A DNA stretch of 64,000 nucleotides from Hyphomicrobiales bacterium (GTDB lineage: Bacteria > Pseudomonadota > Alphaproteobacteria > Rhizobiales > Phreatobacteraceae): assembly GCA_017304475.1 (NCBI GenBank), contig JAFKKV010000017.1, positions 1 through 64,000 of the forward strand, read 5' to 3'. A model generated the notes under the pieces. It saw only the letters and a list, made by a program, of their open reading frames with translations. It was not told the DNA's origin and did no database searches. Positions 54,044 through 62,204 of the stretch are shown here, piece by piece (the stretch's first letter is position 1; each line of letters begins with the position of its first letter). The position numbers were made by a program, and so were the translations under genes.

Positions 54044-54370
54044 TCACTGGGCGCTGACATTGCCGCGAAAATCGACGCCGACCGCGACCGTCGCGCCGTT
54101 GCGCATGGCGCGGCCGCGCCAGATGCCCTGATCGTCCTTCTTCAATTCGCCGACACCGGTAAGCCCTGCCTGTTCCAGGCGGGCGCGCGCCTGCGCCTCG
54201 GTGAAGCTGTTCGCGCCGTTCTCCAGGGGCGCCGCGTTCACGGCGGGAGGCGCGCTGGGCGCCGTCGAACCGGTGCTGCCGGGAGCTGCAGCCTGCGCGA
54301 GCGCGCCGGCCGTCATTGCCCCCGTCATGGCGATCGACAAGACAAAGGCGGTCAGAATTTTCCGGGACAT
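54044..54370 (-). CDS. Secreted PepSY-like protein
   Basis: This 108-residue protein starts at the ATG at 54370 after GAGGAG. The signal peptide ends near GALAQA (residue 27). A Pro/Ala/Ser linker follows, then a PepSY-like domain (SFTEAQARARLEQAGLTGVGELKKDD, ATVAVGVDFRGNV). PepSY domains often inhibit proteases or act in the periplasm. An exact EcfG promoter precedes it. Confidence 0.8.
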   Translation of the reverse strand: MSRKILTAFVLSIAMTGAMTAGALAQAAAPGSTGSTAPSAPPAVNAAPLENGANSFTEAQARARLEQAGLTGVGELKKDDQGIWRGRAMRNGATVAVGVDFRGNVSAQ

Positions 54371-54404
54371 CGGCTTCTCCTCGAGCGTGCATCGCTGTGG
54401 AGGA

Positions 54405-54430
54405 AACGTCCCGCCGGAACGGGCGGTTCC
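54405..54430 (-). promoter_or_regulatory. EcfG-type stress promoter
   Basis: The minus strand reads GGAAC (54430-54426), 17 bases, CGTT (54408-54405), 35 bases upstream of the PepSY-like gene. Exact consensus. Confidence 0.75.
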
Positions 54431-54486
54431 GGCCGGGGCCACAATCAGCCCGCGAGTCCGGCCGCCGACAAAAAAGCCCCCGTCGC

Positions 54487-54511
54487 GGAACGGCCGGTCA
54501 ATCCATCGGTT
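54487..54511 (+). promoter_or_regulatory. EcfG-like promoter (one mismatch)
   Basis: GGAAC (54487-54491), 16 bases, GGTT (54508-54511), 41 bases upstream of the small winged-helix-like gene at 54552. Confidence 0.5.
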
Positions 54512-54551
54512 GGGTCTGACAATCATCCACAGCAGCGCAATGGGAGGCCGG

Positions 54552-54821
54552 ATGGCTGAGAGCCCTCTTTTTCAACCCCTTGAAGTCCAATCCGAAGATC
54601 TCGGCGAGCTCGAAAAGCGCTTTCTTCTCGACGTCGCCAGTGGCGTCGTGCGGGTGGTCGATGCCGTGATGATCGCGCGCATGAAGAGTTTTGGCCTGAT
54701 CGAGGTGATGAACCGCCATATCAAGCTGACCGAACGCGGCGAGCTCTTCTGCCGCAGCTATACGGTCAAGCGGCCGGCTTTCGCCGACAGCACAGGCAAG
54801 GCGCTGCGGGCGCCACGCTGA
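54552..54821 (+). CDS. Small winged-helix-like hypothetical protein
   Basis: This 89-residue protein starts at the ATG at 54552 after GGGAGG; an ATG at 54540 is in frame. The central part (KRFLLDVASGVVRVVDAVMIARMKSFGLIEVMNRHIKLTERGELF in pieces) has the spacing of a small winged helix. It is divergent from the PepSY/YflT-like genes. A local regulator role is possible but unproven. Confidence 0.65.
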   Translation: MAESPLFQPLEVQSEDLGELEKRFLLDVASGVVRVVDAVMIARMKSFGLIEVMNRHIKLTERGELFCRSYTVKRPAFADSTGKALRAPR

Positions 54822-54958
54822 GATGGCGTGTCGGCCCGGAACGGCCGGGTAGACCCGCCGCCCCGGTCACGCCGGACAAGGATCATGAAAGCTGGCTAAT
54901 GGGCTGCATCGCGATCACGCGATCGGGGCGGCCCACCCGCGCTGTTCGACCATTGCGG

Positions 54959-54983
54959 GGAACCTCGTCCTGCCGAGGGCGTT
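54959..54983 (+). promoter_or_regulatory. EcfG-type stress promoter
   Basis: GGAAC (54959-54963), 16 bases, CGTT (54980-54983), 79 bases upstream of the PRC-barrel gene at 55062. Exact consensus. Confidence 0.75.
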
Positions 54984-55061
54984 TCGTCATGGGATCCCGG
55001 ACGCACGCCGCGTGAGGCGCGGCGACGATGCCGGGTCCCGCATGGCAAACCGGAGACGATC

Positions 55062-55673
55062 ATGTCGCGCAAGGTTGTTTTGGCGACCGCCACCGTTCTC
55101 GCGTTCACCCTCGCCGGTCAGGCCCAGCCCACTGCCCCCGCCCCGCAGCCAGCGCCGCAGACGGGCCCGACCGTGACCCCGGCCCCCGGCGTGCCCGCCG
55201 CGCGTGCACCGGCGCAGCAGACGACACTCAGCCCGAGCGAAACCACGGTCACCAGCATGCTGGGCGTGACGATCTATGCGCCCAAGCAGGGAACGCCCGC
55301 CGCCAATGCGGCCACCACGCGGCCGAGTGGCCCCACGCCTGCCGGCGCAACGGCCACCCCCAATGCACCGGCCCGCAACACGGTGATCCTGACGCTGTCG
55401 GAGGCGGATTGGAACGCGCTGCGCGAAAACCACGACAATATTGGCGACGTCGACGATATCGTGCTCGGAAATGACGGGCGGGCCCTGCAGATCGTGCTGG
55501 GGGTGGGTGGCTTCCTCGGCATCGGCGAGAAGGCCGTGGCGGTCGACTGGACCGATATCAACTGGCTGCGCGATCCCACCGGCAAGATCTTCGGCATCGT
55601 CTATCGCACCAAGCTGCAGCTGGAGGCCGCTCCGCGCTTCGTCGACAGGAATGAGGCGGCTCGCCTTCGGTGA
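55062..55673 (+). CDS. Secreted PRC-barrel domain protein
   Basis: This 203-residue protein has a signal peptide (cleavage near GQAQP, residue 22), then a Pro/Ala/Thr-rich linker to about residue 105. A PRC-barrel-like domain follows (IGDVDDIVLGNDGRALQIVLGVGGFLGIGEKAVAVDW in pieces). Secreted PRC-barrel proteins are common in Rhizobiales stress clusters. It has an exact EcfG promoter. Confidence 0.85.
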   Translation: MSRKVVLATATVLAFTLAGQAQPTAPAPQPAPQTGPTVTPAPGVPAARAPAQQTTLSPSETTVTSMLGVTIYAPKQGTPAANAATTRPSGPTPAGATATPNAPARNTVILTLSEADWNALRENHDNIGDVDDIVLGNDGRALQIVLGVGGFLGIGEKAVAVDWTDINWLRDPTGKIFGIVYRTKLQLEAAPRFVDRNEAARLR

Positions 55674-55770
55674 CGACCGGCCAGTCTGCGACATTCACTC
55701 AAGTCGCGTGACGCGCGCCGCCGACGTGCGACACGCATCGGCACTCTTTGCGTCACCCCGGCACTCTCTA

Positions 55771-56030
55771 CGTCACCCCCGGCGAGCGAAGCGAGGGAAG
55801 GGGGTCCAGGAACCAACGGACCGCGCCATCAGTGCATGTGTCACGCGGATTTCGCGGCGTCGAGGGATAGGCCCGGCAACTCCTGGCCCCCCTTCCCTCG
55901 CTTCGCTCGCCCCGGCAAAGCAATTGCTTTGCCTTGGGGGTGACGTCGTGCCCCTTACCCCTGCCTGCCTCTCCGCGCTTCGTTCGCCCCGGCAAAGCAA
56001 TTGCTTAGCCTTGGGGTGACGTAGAGAACG
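55771..56030. repeat. Repeat family D cluster
   Basis: This is a second occurrence of the family seen at 32498-32682. It carries GGCGAGCGAAGCGAGGGAAG, the inverted arm CTTCCCTCGCTTCGCTCGCC, the exact palindrome GCAAAGCAATTGCTTTGC at 55915-55932 and a one-base variant at 55992-56009. The gap 55674-56230 holds no gene I can support. Confidence 0.8.
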
Positions 56031-56147
56031 CCTACACCCGTCAATTCAGCCACGCGCGCGGCCGCCATCCTCCATCGCGAGGCGCCAACCTCGTTGTCCC
56101 GCGGCCTCGGCTGCAAGCGGAAATGGCGGGTTTATTCGCCTCCCGGT

Positions 56148-56173
56148 CGAACCGGTCTCCGCCGGCAGGCGTT
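56148..56173 (+). promoter_or_regulatory. EcfG-like promoter (one mismatch)
   Basis: CGAAC (56148-56152), 17 bases, CGTT (56170-56173), 58 bases upstream of the DUF1236-like gene. The -35 has C in place of the first G. Confidence 0.5.
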
Positions 56174-56230
56174 CCTCCTCAGTCCATGCAAGGCAGGCGA
56201 CATCGCCTGAGACCTGAGAAGGAGGTTGAA

Positions 56231-56671
56231 ATGACACGCAATTCTCTCGCGAAGATGACCATGCTCGGTATCGTCCTCATACCGGGCCTCGCCTTGGCCC
56301 AGCCGCCTGAACGGGCGCCGGCTCCCGGCGTACCGCCGGGCGTGGGCGCCGGTGCGGCGACCGGCGCGGTCGGTGGCGCGATCGTCGGCGGCCCGATCGG
56401 CGCGGCCGTCGGCGGCGTCGCCGGCGCGGTTGTCGGCGGCATAGCGGAAGCGTCGCGGCCGCAGTTCCGCAGCTATGTGGTCGAGCGGCACCATCCTTCC
56501 TACCACTATTCGTCCGACGTCGTGGTCGGCGCCGAACTGCCGGCCGCGGGCGTGACCTATTACGAGGTGCCGCGCCAATATGGCGAGGTGCAATATCGCT
56601 ACACCATCGTGAACGACCGCACCGTCCTGGTCGATCCGCGAACCCGGCGCATCGTGCAGATCATCGACTGA
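56231..56671 (+). CDS. DUF1236 family secreted protein
   Basis: This 146-residue protein starts at the ATG at 56231 after GAAGGAGG. It has a signal peptide (cleavage near GLALAQP), a Gly/Ala/Val glycine-zipper segment (residues 38-75), and a C-terminal DUF1236 repeat (LPAAGVTYYEVPRQYG, YTIVNDRTVLVDPRTRRIVQII). DUF1236 is frequent in alphaproteobacteria and of unknown function. Confidence 0.85.
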   Translation: MTRNSLAKMTMLGIVLIPGLALAQPPERAPAPGVPPGVGAGAATGAVGGAIVGGPIGAAVGGVAGAVVGGIAEASRPQFRSYVVERHHPSYHYSSDVVVGAELPAAGVTYYEVPRQYGEVQYRYTIVNDRTVLVDPRTRRIVQIID

Positions 56672-56881
56672 GCCGATTGAGAAACCCGACACACAAGGCC
56701 GTAGCCCATGACGTCGGGCTGCGGCCAGGTCGCGACAATCATACCGCACCTGCCCGGAACTGCCCCGAAAGCTCACATCGGCTCATTGACGTCTCCAAAG
56801 AAGACGCCCCTGAACGTCTTTCTCGAACCCTGAGGGCGCCGCCAAGAGGATAAGCCGGCGAGGTCGGAGGCGAGCGAAAGA

Positions 56882-57346
56882 CTACCGCACCCAAAAGGCG
56901 AGATCGATGACATCCGGCTCGACCGGGACACTGTCATCCCGGCTGCCTTGAAACTCCATCCAGCTGATGCGCACCGTCACAGTTGCCGCATCCAGGCAAA
57001 AGACCGGCCCGGCCGGCAGTGGATGGGGCATGGATGGACTTGAAATTACGAATTTTCGCGAAGGAAAGCTCACATCCGCCGTTTCGATCCGCGTCCATGG
57101 CTTGCCGCCCATCGGCTCGACCGGCGCATGATCCGGTTCGCGATCGTGAATGGCGATGCGGATGTGTTGCTGCAGGCTGCCTTCCGTATAGATCACGATC
57201 CCGGCGGCAGGAACGAAGAGACCGCGCCGTTCCATTTCAGCCGTGATCTCCGTTGGCGCCATGAAAGCAGAATCGTCACCGTCGATAAGATAGAACTGGC
57301 CATAATCGGCCTGCCAGGCGAACGTTGCCCAACCACGCAGCGCCAT
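56882..57346 (-). CDS. Hypothetical cytoplasmic protein
   Basis: This 154-residue protein starts at the ATG at 57346 after GGAGGGG; an earlier ATG at 57364 is less well placed. It has no signal peptide or membrane span. Notable segments are FAWQADYGQFYLIDGDD and RIAIHDREPDHAPVEP, suggesting a beta-rich fold like small immunity-type or competence-J-like proteins. I do not recognise a family. Confidence 0.65.
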   Translation of the reverse strand: MALRGWATFAWQADYGQFYLIDGDDSAFMAPTEITAEMERRGLFVPAAGIVIYTEGSLQQHIRIAIHDREPDHAPVEPMGGKPWTRIETADVSFPSRKFVISSPSMPHPLPAGPVFCLDAATVTVRISWMEFQGSRDDSVPVEPDVIDLAFWVR

Positions 57347-57492
57347 GATGCGCCCCTCCTTCATGAAGCAGGTCTGTCGATCGTCGGATCGTCATTCTAC
57401 GCGACGCACTGTTCCCGCCCAGTGACGTCGCCTTGGCCCGGGTGCGGAGAATTGGCAGAGATGGTGCAGGCCACCTTGGCTTGCATGCGGAT

Positions 57493-58809
57493 CTACCCCC
57501 GGAAAGCGGTGGCGACCATGCCGACAACCGCCAGCGCCATGACGACGGTCGTCGCCCAGCCGAGCCCTCGCAGCCAGCCCGTCAGGGTGAACCGGCCCAT
57601 GATCGCCGGCCGCGCCGCGATCAGCATCATGACCACCAGCACCGGCACGGCCACGACGCCGTTCAGCACCGCGCTCCAATAGAGCGCCTGGATCGGATTG
57701 AGCGGCGACAGGTTGAGAGCGGCGCCGAGCAGCGTCGCCAGCGCGATGACCGCATAGAAATTCTTGGCGTCGCCCGGCTTCCGGTCGAGACCGATCCGCC
57801 ATTTGAATGTTTCCGCGACCGCATAGGCCGCCGACCCGGCGAGCACCGGGATCGACAGCAAGCCGGTGCCGACAATGCCCGCGGCGAAGACGAATTCGGC
57901 GGCCGCACCCGCGATCGGCCGGAGCGCCTCGGCCGCCTGGGCTGAGGTCTCGATATCGGATACGCCATGGCCATGCAGGGTGGCGGCCGCTGTCAGCACG
58001 ATGGCGAGCGCGATCAGATTGGAAATCCCCATGCCGATCATCGTGTCCAGGCGAATGCGCTGGAGCGCGGCGGCGCCCTGGCCGGGCCTGCTCCTGAGCG
58101 TCTCCCGCCGTGCCATCGCCTTGACGTCGGCGGCCTCCTGGGAGGCCTGCCAAAAGAACAGATAGGGGCTGATGGTCGTGCCGAGCACCGCGACCAGGCC
58201 GACGACATAGGATTGCTCGAAGCGCAATTCAGGGACAGCCAGGCGATAGAGTGCCTCGGCCCAGTCGATATGGACCATCATCAAGGTCGCGACATAGGCG
58301 AGCAGCACCAGGGCCAGCCATTTGAGCAAGGCGACATAGCGCTCATAGCGCATGAACACCTGCAAGGCCGTCGACAGCACGGCGAAGGCCACGAGATAGA
58401 CGAGTTGCGGGCCGCCCGCGATCAACCGGGTGGCGTCCGCCATGGCGCCGAGATCGGCGCCGATATTGATGATGTTGGCGACGAGCAGCGGCAGGACCAC
58501 CGCAACCAGCAGCCATCGCGGGAAATGCTCGCGCATGATGCCGGCAATGCCCTTGCCGGTGGTCCGCCCGATGCGCGCGCTGATCATCTGCACTGCCGTC
58601 ATCAGGGGATAGGTGACGACCAGCGACCAGCCGAGGCTGTAGCCGAACTGGGCGCCCACCTGGCTATAGGTCGCGATTCCGCTCGGGTCGTCGTCGGAGG
58701 CGCCGGTGATCAGTCCCGGCCCCAGGACGTCGCGAAGCCGCGGCTTGCCGGACCCATCGGCGGCGCAGGCAGCCTCCGCATCGCGCCGTTCGACAGGCTC
58801 GTGGCTCAT
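57493..58809 (-). CDS. Nramp-family metal transporter with non-canonical metal site
   Basis: This 438-residue membrane protein starts at the ATG at 58809. The Nramp scaffold is clear (PGLITGASDDDPSGIATYSQVGAQFG in TM1, LVVANIINIGADLGAMA, and 11 spans). The metal-binding residues differ from MntH. TM1 has DDDPSG instead of DPGN. TM6 has TTISPYLFFWQAS where MntH carries an MPH motif, so the selectivity methionine is missing. Substrate could therefore be magnesium or another hard cation rather than manganese. An exact EcfG promoter lies upstream. Confidence 0.9.
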   Translation of the reverse strand: MSHEPVERRDAEAACAADGSGKPRLRDVLGPGLITGASDDDPSGIATYSQVGAQFGYSLGWSLVVTYPLMTAVQMISARIGRTTGKGIAGIMREHFPRWLLVAVVLPLLVANIINIGADLGAMADATRLIAGGPQLVYLVAFAVLSTALQVFMRYERYVALLKWLALVLLAYVATLMMVHIDWAEALYRLAVPELRFEQSYVVGLVAVLGTTISPYLFFWQASQEAADVKAMARRETLRSRPGQGAAALQRIRLDTMIGMGISNLIALAIVLTAAATLHGHGVSDIETSAQAAEALRPIAGAAAEFVFAAGIVGTGLLSIPVLAGSAAYAVAETFKWRIGLDRKPGDAKNFYAVIALATLLGAALNLSPLNPIQALYWSAVLNGVVAVPVLVVMMLIAARPAIMGRFTLTGWLRGLGWATTVVMALAVVGMVATAFRG

Positions 58810-58890
58810 TGCGGTCGTGGCTCCGGGGCAAGGCGCGGTCGCCGACGTCCATTCGGCACGTCGAGATCGGCCGCCCGGGCCCGAGCCATC

Positions 58891-58915
58891 AACGTCGCGG
58901 CGGGCGATCCGTTCC
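58891..58915 (-). promoter_or_regulatory. EcfG-type stress promoter (divergent pair, left)
   Basis: The minus strand reads GGAAC (58915-58911), 16 bases, CGTT (58894-58891), reading toward the Nramp-like gene. Its -35 box lies in the left arm of the inverted repeat 58906-58996. Confidence 0.75.
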
Positions 58916-58996
58916 ATGGAGACATGCGAACGGCGGCGACCGCACCCCCGCAATGGCTCCCGGCATGACCGCTCGCATGTCCCCATGGAACGGATC
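58906..58996. repeat. 24-bp inverted repeat holding two EcfG -35 boxes
   Basis: Arms 58906-58929 and 58973-58996 are reverse complements with 23 of 24 matches. Each includes CCATGGAACGGATC, so both divergent -35 boxes and the 14 bases upstream of each are duplicated in mirror orientation. The arrangement may reflect promoter duplication. Confidence 0.8.
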
Positions 58997-59011
58997 CGGC
59001 GTCCTCCCGTT
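58987..59011 (+). promoter_or_regulatory. EcfG-type stress promoter (divergent pair, right)
   Basis: GGAAC (58987-58991), 16 bases, CGTT (59008-59011), 35 bases upstream of the Lys/Ala-rich protein at 59046. Confidence 0.78.
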
Positions 59012-59045
59012 TCTCGGAAACAGACCAATCTCGAGGGAGGCGTCC

Positions 59046-59363
59046 ATGCCCCGTGGCGACAAATCCAAATATACCGACAAACAGGAGCGCAAGGCCGACC
59101 ATATCGCCGAGAGCTACGAACAGCGCGGCGTGCCCGAGAAGGAAGCCGAGCGCCGCGCCTGGGCAACCGTCAACAAGGACGACGGCGGCGGCAAGAAGCC
59201 CGGCGGCTCCGGCCGCGGCAAGGATACCGGCCATCCCGCGGCCCATGAGGGCGGGCGCAAGGGCGGCGCGGCGGCCGCGGCCCGTCCGGCAGCGGCCCGC
59301 TCGGCCTCGGCAAAGAAGGCCGCGGCCACGCGCAAGCGCAATGCCGCGCAGCACGCGCATTGA
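59046..59363 (+). CDS. Lys/Ala/Gly-rich small protein, plasmid-stabilisation-like
   Basis: This 105-residue protein starts at the ATG at 59046 after GAGGGAGG. The N-terminal 50 residues (KYTDKQERKADHIAESYEQR, VPEKEAERRAWATVNKDDGG) match a small conserved helix-forming family often labelled plasmid stabilisation protein. The tail is Ala/Lys/Arg-rich, like histone-H1-type nucleoid binders. It may bind DNA under stress. Confidence 0.8.
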   Translation: MPRGDKSKYTDKQERKADHIAESYEQRGVPEKEAERRAWATVNKDDGGGKKPGGSGRGKDTGHPAAHEGGRKGGAAAAARPAAARSASAKKAAATRKRNAAQHAH

Positions 59364-59593
59364 ATGAATCCAGTGCGGCCTGGACAGGCGGACCGTCCTG
59401 AGAGCGACTCGATCCGAAGAAGCCGGCTAAGATCTATGAGGCGCGGTCGGCCGGGCTCGCTGCCTCGCGCCACGCCACGCGGCCGGAAAGATGGCGCGAT
59501 ACTTCGGCCTCCTGAGGCGCGGGCCGTCGAAGCGAAGGCCCCAAACCCGGCATGGAACGTCATCATCACCGCGGAGCCGACAGGCCCGGCGCT

Positions 59594-59752
59594 TCAAGCC
59601 GCCAGCGAGCGCTCCCGGTAGAGGATACGCCTCGCTTCCGCCCGATAGGCCTCGCGGGCCACTTCCGAGAGGTCGGCCCAGGTCACATTGGTCAGGCATT
59701 CCCGCAGGAACAGCTTCTTCGCCAACCGCTCGACGTCCGCCAGAGCAAACAT
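59594..59752 (-). CDS. Small hypothetical helical protein
   Basis: This 52-residue protein starts at the ATG at 59752, with AAGGTGAG six bases upstream. Two helices are predicted (ALADVERLAKKLFLREC and WADLSEVAREAYRAEARRIL). An exact EcfG promoter lies about 80 bases upstream. The family is not recognised. The gap 59364-59593 shows nothing else. Confidence 0.65.
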   Translation of the reverse strand: MFALADVERLAKKLFLRECLTNVTWADLSEVAREAYRAEARRILYRERSLAA

Positions 59753-59829
59753 GTGAAACTCACCTTTCATGCATCCGGCAGCCATCACAGGATCCGCGCG
59801 GGATCCACGATCGTCGCCTTCGGCGGGTC

Positions 59830-59854
59830 AACGCCCGATCCGACAAGAGGTTCC
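59830..59854 (-). promoter_or_regulatory. EcfG-type stress promoter
   Basis: The minus strand reads GGAAC (59854-59850), 16 bases, CGTT (59833-59830), 77 bases before the 52-residue protein starting at 59752. Confidence 0.72.
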
Positions 59855-59938
59855 AGCGGCCGCCGTTCAATCAGATTCGAATGACCGATTTATGCCGGCG
59901 GCCGCTGCCCGCCAGCCATGGTCGCATCCCTGCCCGCC

Positions 59939-60877
59939 TCAGCCCGTGCCGCCCGGCTGCAGCGTCCTGGCCTCGGCGCGGAAATCGCGCCAGGGGTCGG
60001 TCTTCAGGATGGCCCGCAGCGTCGGCGACCCCACCCGGCAATCGGCCGGTCCGATGCCCTCCTCCACCGCCTGCCAGGACACCGGCATGGCAATTGGCGC
60101 GCCCGGGCGTGCCCGGGTCGAATAGGGCGCGATCGCCGTCGCGCCGCGGCCATTGCGCAAATAGTCGATGAAAATCTTGCCTTTGCGGACGCTTTTCGCC
60201 GCCGCCGCCGTATAGGCCTTGGGCTCGGCCAGTTCGAGGCCGCGGGCGAAATCATGCGCGAAGGTCTTGATTACGGACCATTCGGCCTGCGGCTCGAGGG
60301 GCACCACGACGTGAAAGCCCTTGCCGCCCGAGGTCTTGGCGAAGCTCGCCAGACCGAGATCGGCCAGCCGGTCACGCAGCGCGACGGCAGCGGCACGCAC
60401 CCGGTCCAGGGGCACCCCGGGATCGGGATCGAGGTCGAAAATGACCTGATCCGGCTTTTCCAGCTTCGCGATGGTCGAACCCCAGACATGGATTTCCACC
60501 ACGCCCAGTTGGACCAGCGCTGCCAGTCCGTCGAAATCCGCAATCGACAGCAGTTCTTCGCCGTCCTTGGGGTCCCTGAGCGTGGCGATCGCGCGATCCA
60601 TGCCGGCGGAAGCGTGTTTCTGGAAGAATGTCGGCTTGCCGACGCCCCCCGGCGCGCGCAGCAGGCTGAGCGGCCGGTCGACGACATGCGGCCGCATGAG
60701 CGGCCAGACCGACTGGTAATAGGCGAGCAGGCCACGCTTGGTCAGGCCGGCATCCGGCCATAGCAGCTTGTCCGGATGGCTCAGCGCGATCCTGGTCTCC
60801 GGCGCGGGCACGGCCTCTTTCGGCCTGCGTCCCGGCCCCCGGCGCGATCGGCCGGTCTGCGGCTGCGCTTGGTCCAC
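59939..60877 (-). CDS. Stand-alone LigD-type polymerase/primase domain
   Basis: This protein has about 312 residues if GTG at 60877 is the start, chosen because GGGAGG lies five bases upstream. The frame is open to 61039. LigD-Pol hallmarks are present: ALSHPDKLLWPDAGLTKRGL, VIFDLDPDPG (the metal-binding Asp pair), KTSGGKGFHVVVPL and KGKIFIDYLRNGRGATAIAPYS. Neither a ligase nor a nuclease domain accompanies it and no Ku gene is in the window. It could fill gaps in non-homologous end joining with partners elsewhere. The sequence just upstream of the start (LVWAR and LRHRAARKSAREV) looks like a decayed end of a LigD ligase domain. Confidence 0.85.
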   Translation of the reverse strand: MDQAQPQTGRSRRGPGRRPKEAVPAPETRIALSHPDKLLWPDAGLTKRGLLAYYQSVWPLMRPHVVDRPLSLLRAPGGVGKPTFFQKHASAGMDRAIATLRDPKDGEELLSIADFDGLAALVQLGVVEIHVWGSTIAKLEKPDQVIFDLDPDPGVPLDRVRAAAVALRDRLADLGLASFAKTSGGKGFHVVVPLEPQAEWSVIKTFAHDFARGLELAEPKAYTAAAAKSVRKGKIFIDYLRNGRGATAIAPYSTRARPGAPIAMPVSWQAVEEGIGPADCRVGSPTLRAILKTDPWRDFRAEARTLQPGGTG

Positions 60878-61164
60878 GACCACCTCCCTGGCGGACTTCC
60901 TCGCCGCGCGGTGCCTCAAACGGGCCCGGCGCGGGACCCTGCCGGCTGCCCGGGCCCAGACAAGGCCCGTTTCAGGTCCCCCCAGACCGCCGCGGCCATC
61001 ATCACCGTCGGCCGCGCCCGATGCCTTGATCTGCCACAAGGCGGCGCGCCTCCCGCGCCGCGCAATCCGGTGACTTCCGAAGGCGCTGTCTCCAAATTGC
61101 AGGCCGGACGAGGCCGGCTCCGGTCATTGTCCGATCGCCCTGCCCTCCCGGCGGCCTGTCGCAC

Positions 61165-62151
61165 TCATTGCGCCAGAACCATGCCGAGCGGCGCCTCCAC
61201 CGACCATTCGAGCCCCGCCGGCGCATAGGTCATCGAAGCGCGCGCCTGAAGCGACGCCTCCGTCATGCGGACCAGCACGACATGGCCGAACCCGCGCTCG
61301 CTCGGCGCGCTGACGGGCGGACCGCCGCTCTCGGTCCAGATGAGGACGAAGCGGCTGGTCTCGTCGAGCACGCTCCAGCGCAAGCGGACGCTGCCGTGCT
61401 CGGTCGACAACGCGCCGAATTTCAGCGCATTGATCGACAATTCGTGCAGCGCCATGCCGAGCGCCTGGGCGCTGGCCGGCGACAGCATCAGCGAGGGCCC
61501 TTCGATTTCGATGCGCGGCGCCGCCGGGCCGCCGGCGTGATCGGTCTGGGTCCTGGCGAGCGTGGTCATGTCGACGCCGATCCAGTCGCCGGCGAACAGC
61601 AGGTCCTGGCTGGCGGCCATGGATTGCAGGCGGCCCGACAGGCTTCTGGCGAAGGCTTCCGCCGAGATCGGCCTGACGGTCTGGCGCACGATCGCCTCGA
61701 CGATGGCCAGCATGTTCTTCGAGCGATGGGCCACCTCGCGCATGAGTGCCTGGCGGATTTCCTCCGCCCGCAGCGCCTCGCTGATGTCGCGCGCGATCTT
61801 AGAGGCGCCGATGATCTCGCCGCGCCGGTCGATGATCGGCGAGATCGTCAGCGAAACCGGTATCAGCTCGCCATTCTTCCTCAGCCGCATGCTGGTGAAC
61901 GTCTCCACCCGCCGGCCGCTTCGAATGCTGTCGAGAATAACTTGTTCTTCGGCCTGGCGATCGGGTGGAATGAGCCGCATGACCGGCTGGCCGATGATTT
62001 CGTCGGCTGCGAAGCCGAAGATCCGTTGCGCCGCCCGGTTCCACGAGGTGATGATGCCGTCGAGATCCTTGCTGACGATGGCATCGTCGGTCGAATCGAC
62101 GATCGAGGCGAGCAGTGCCTGATAGTCGAGTTCTGCCCGGGTTTGCGCCAT
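61165..62151 (-). CDS. PAS-domain HWE-family histidine kinase
   Basis: This 328-residue soluble kinase has a PAS domain (residues 10-125: STDDAIVSKDLDGIITSWN, ending KIARDISE) and the HWE phospho-acceptor MREVAHRSKNMLAIVEAIVRQT with His142. The ATPase region has ALHELSINALKFGAL and the family's W-x-E (LIWTESGGPPV). HWE kinases commonly feed PhyR-NepR-EcfG, the general stress pathway of alphaproteobacteria. The stress promoters around it make that role likely but unproven. Confidence 0.92.
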   Translation of the reverse strand: MAQTRAELDYQALLASIVDSTDDAIVSKDLDGIITSWNRAAQRIFGFAADEIIGQPVMRLIPPDRQAEEQVILDSIRSGRRVETFTSMRLRKNGELIPVSLTISPIIDRRGEIIGASKIARDISEALRAEEIRQALMREVAHRSKNMLAIVEAIVRQTVRPISAEAFARSLSGRLQSMAASQDLLFAGDWIGVDMTTLARTQTDHAGGPAAPRIEIEGPSLMLSPASAQALGMALHELSINALKFGALSTEHGSVRLRWSVLDETSRFVLIWTESGGPPVSAPSERGFGHVVLVRMTEASLQARASMTYAPAGLEWSVEAPLGMVLAQ

Positions 62152-62179
62152 GTCTGCCAGCCCTAGTCGTCGAAATACC

Positions 62180-62204
62180 GGAACAGGGGGCCGGCTGCGC
62201 CGTT
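62180..62204 (+). promoter_or_regulatory. EcfG-type stress promoter
   Basis: GGAAC (62180-62184), 16 bases, CGTT (62201-62204). The downstream gene start at 62397 is about 190 bases away, leaving a long leader in which I see no clear structure. Confidence 0.65.

Noticed and set aside
59939-60877. Complete Ku-LigD end-joining locus
   Set aside because: Only the polymerase domain is present; no Ku, ligase or nuclease domain occurs in the window.
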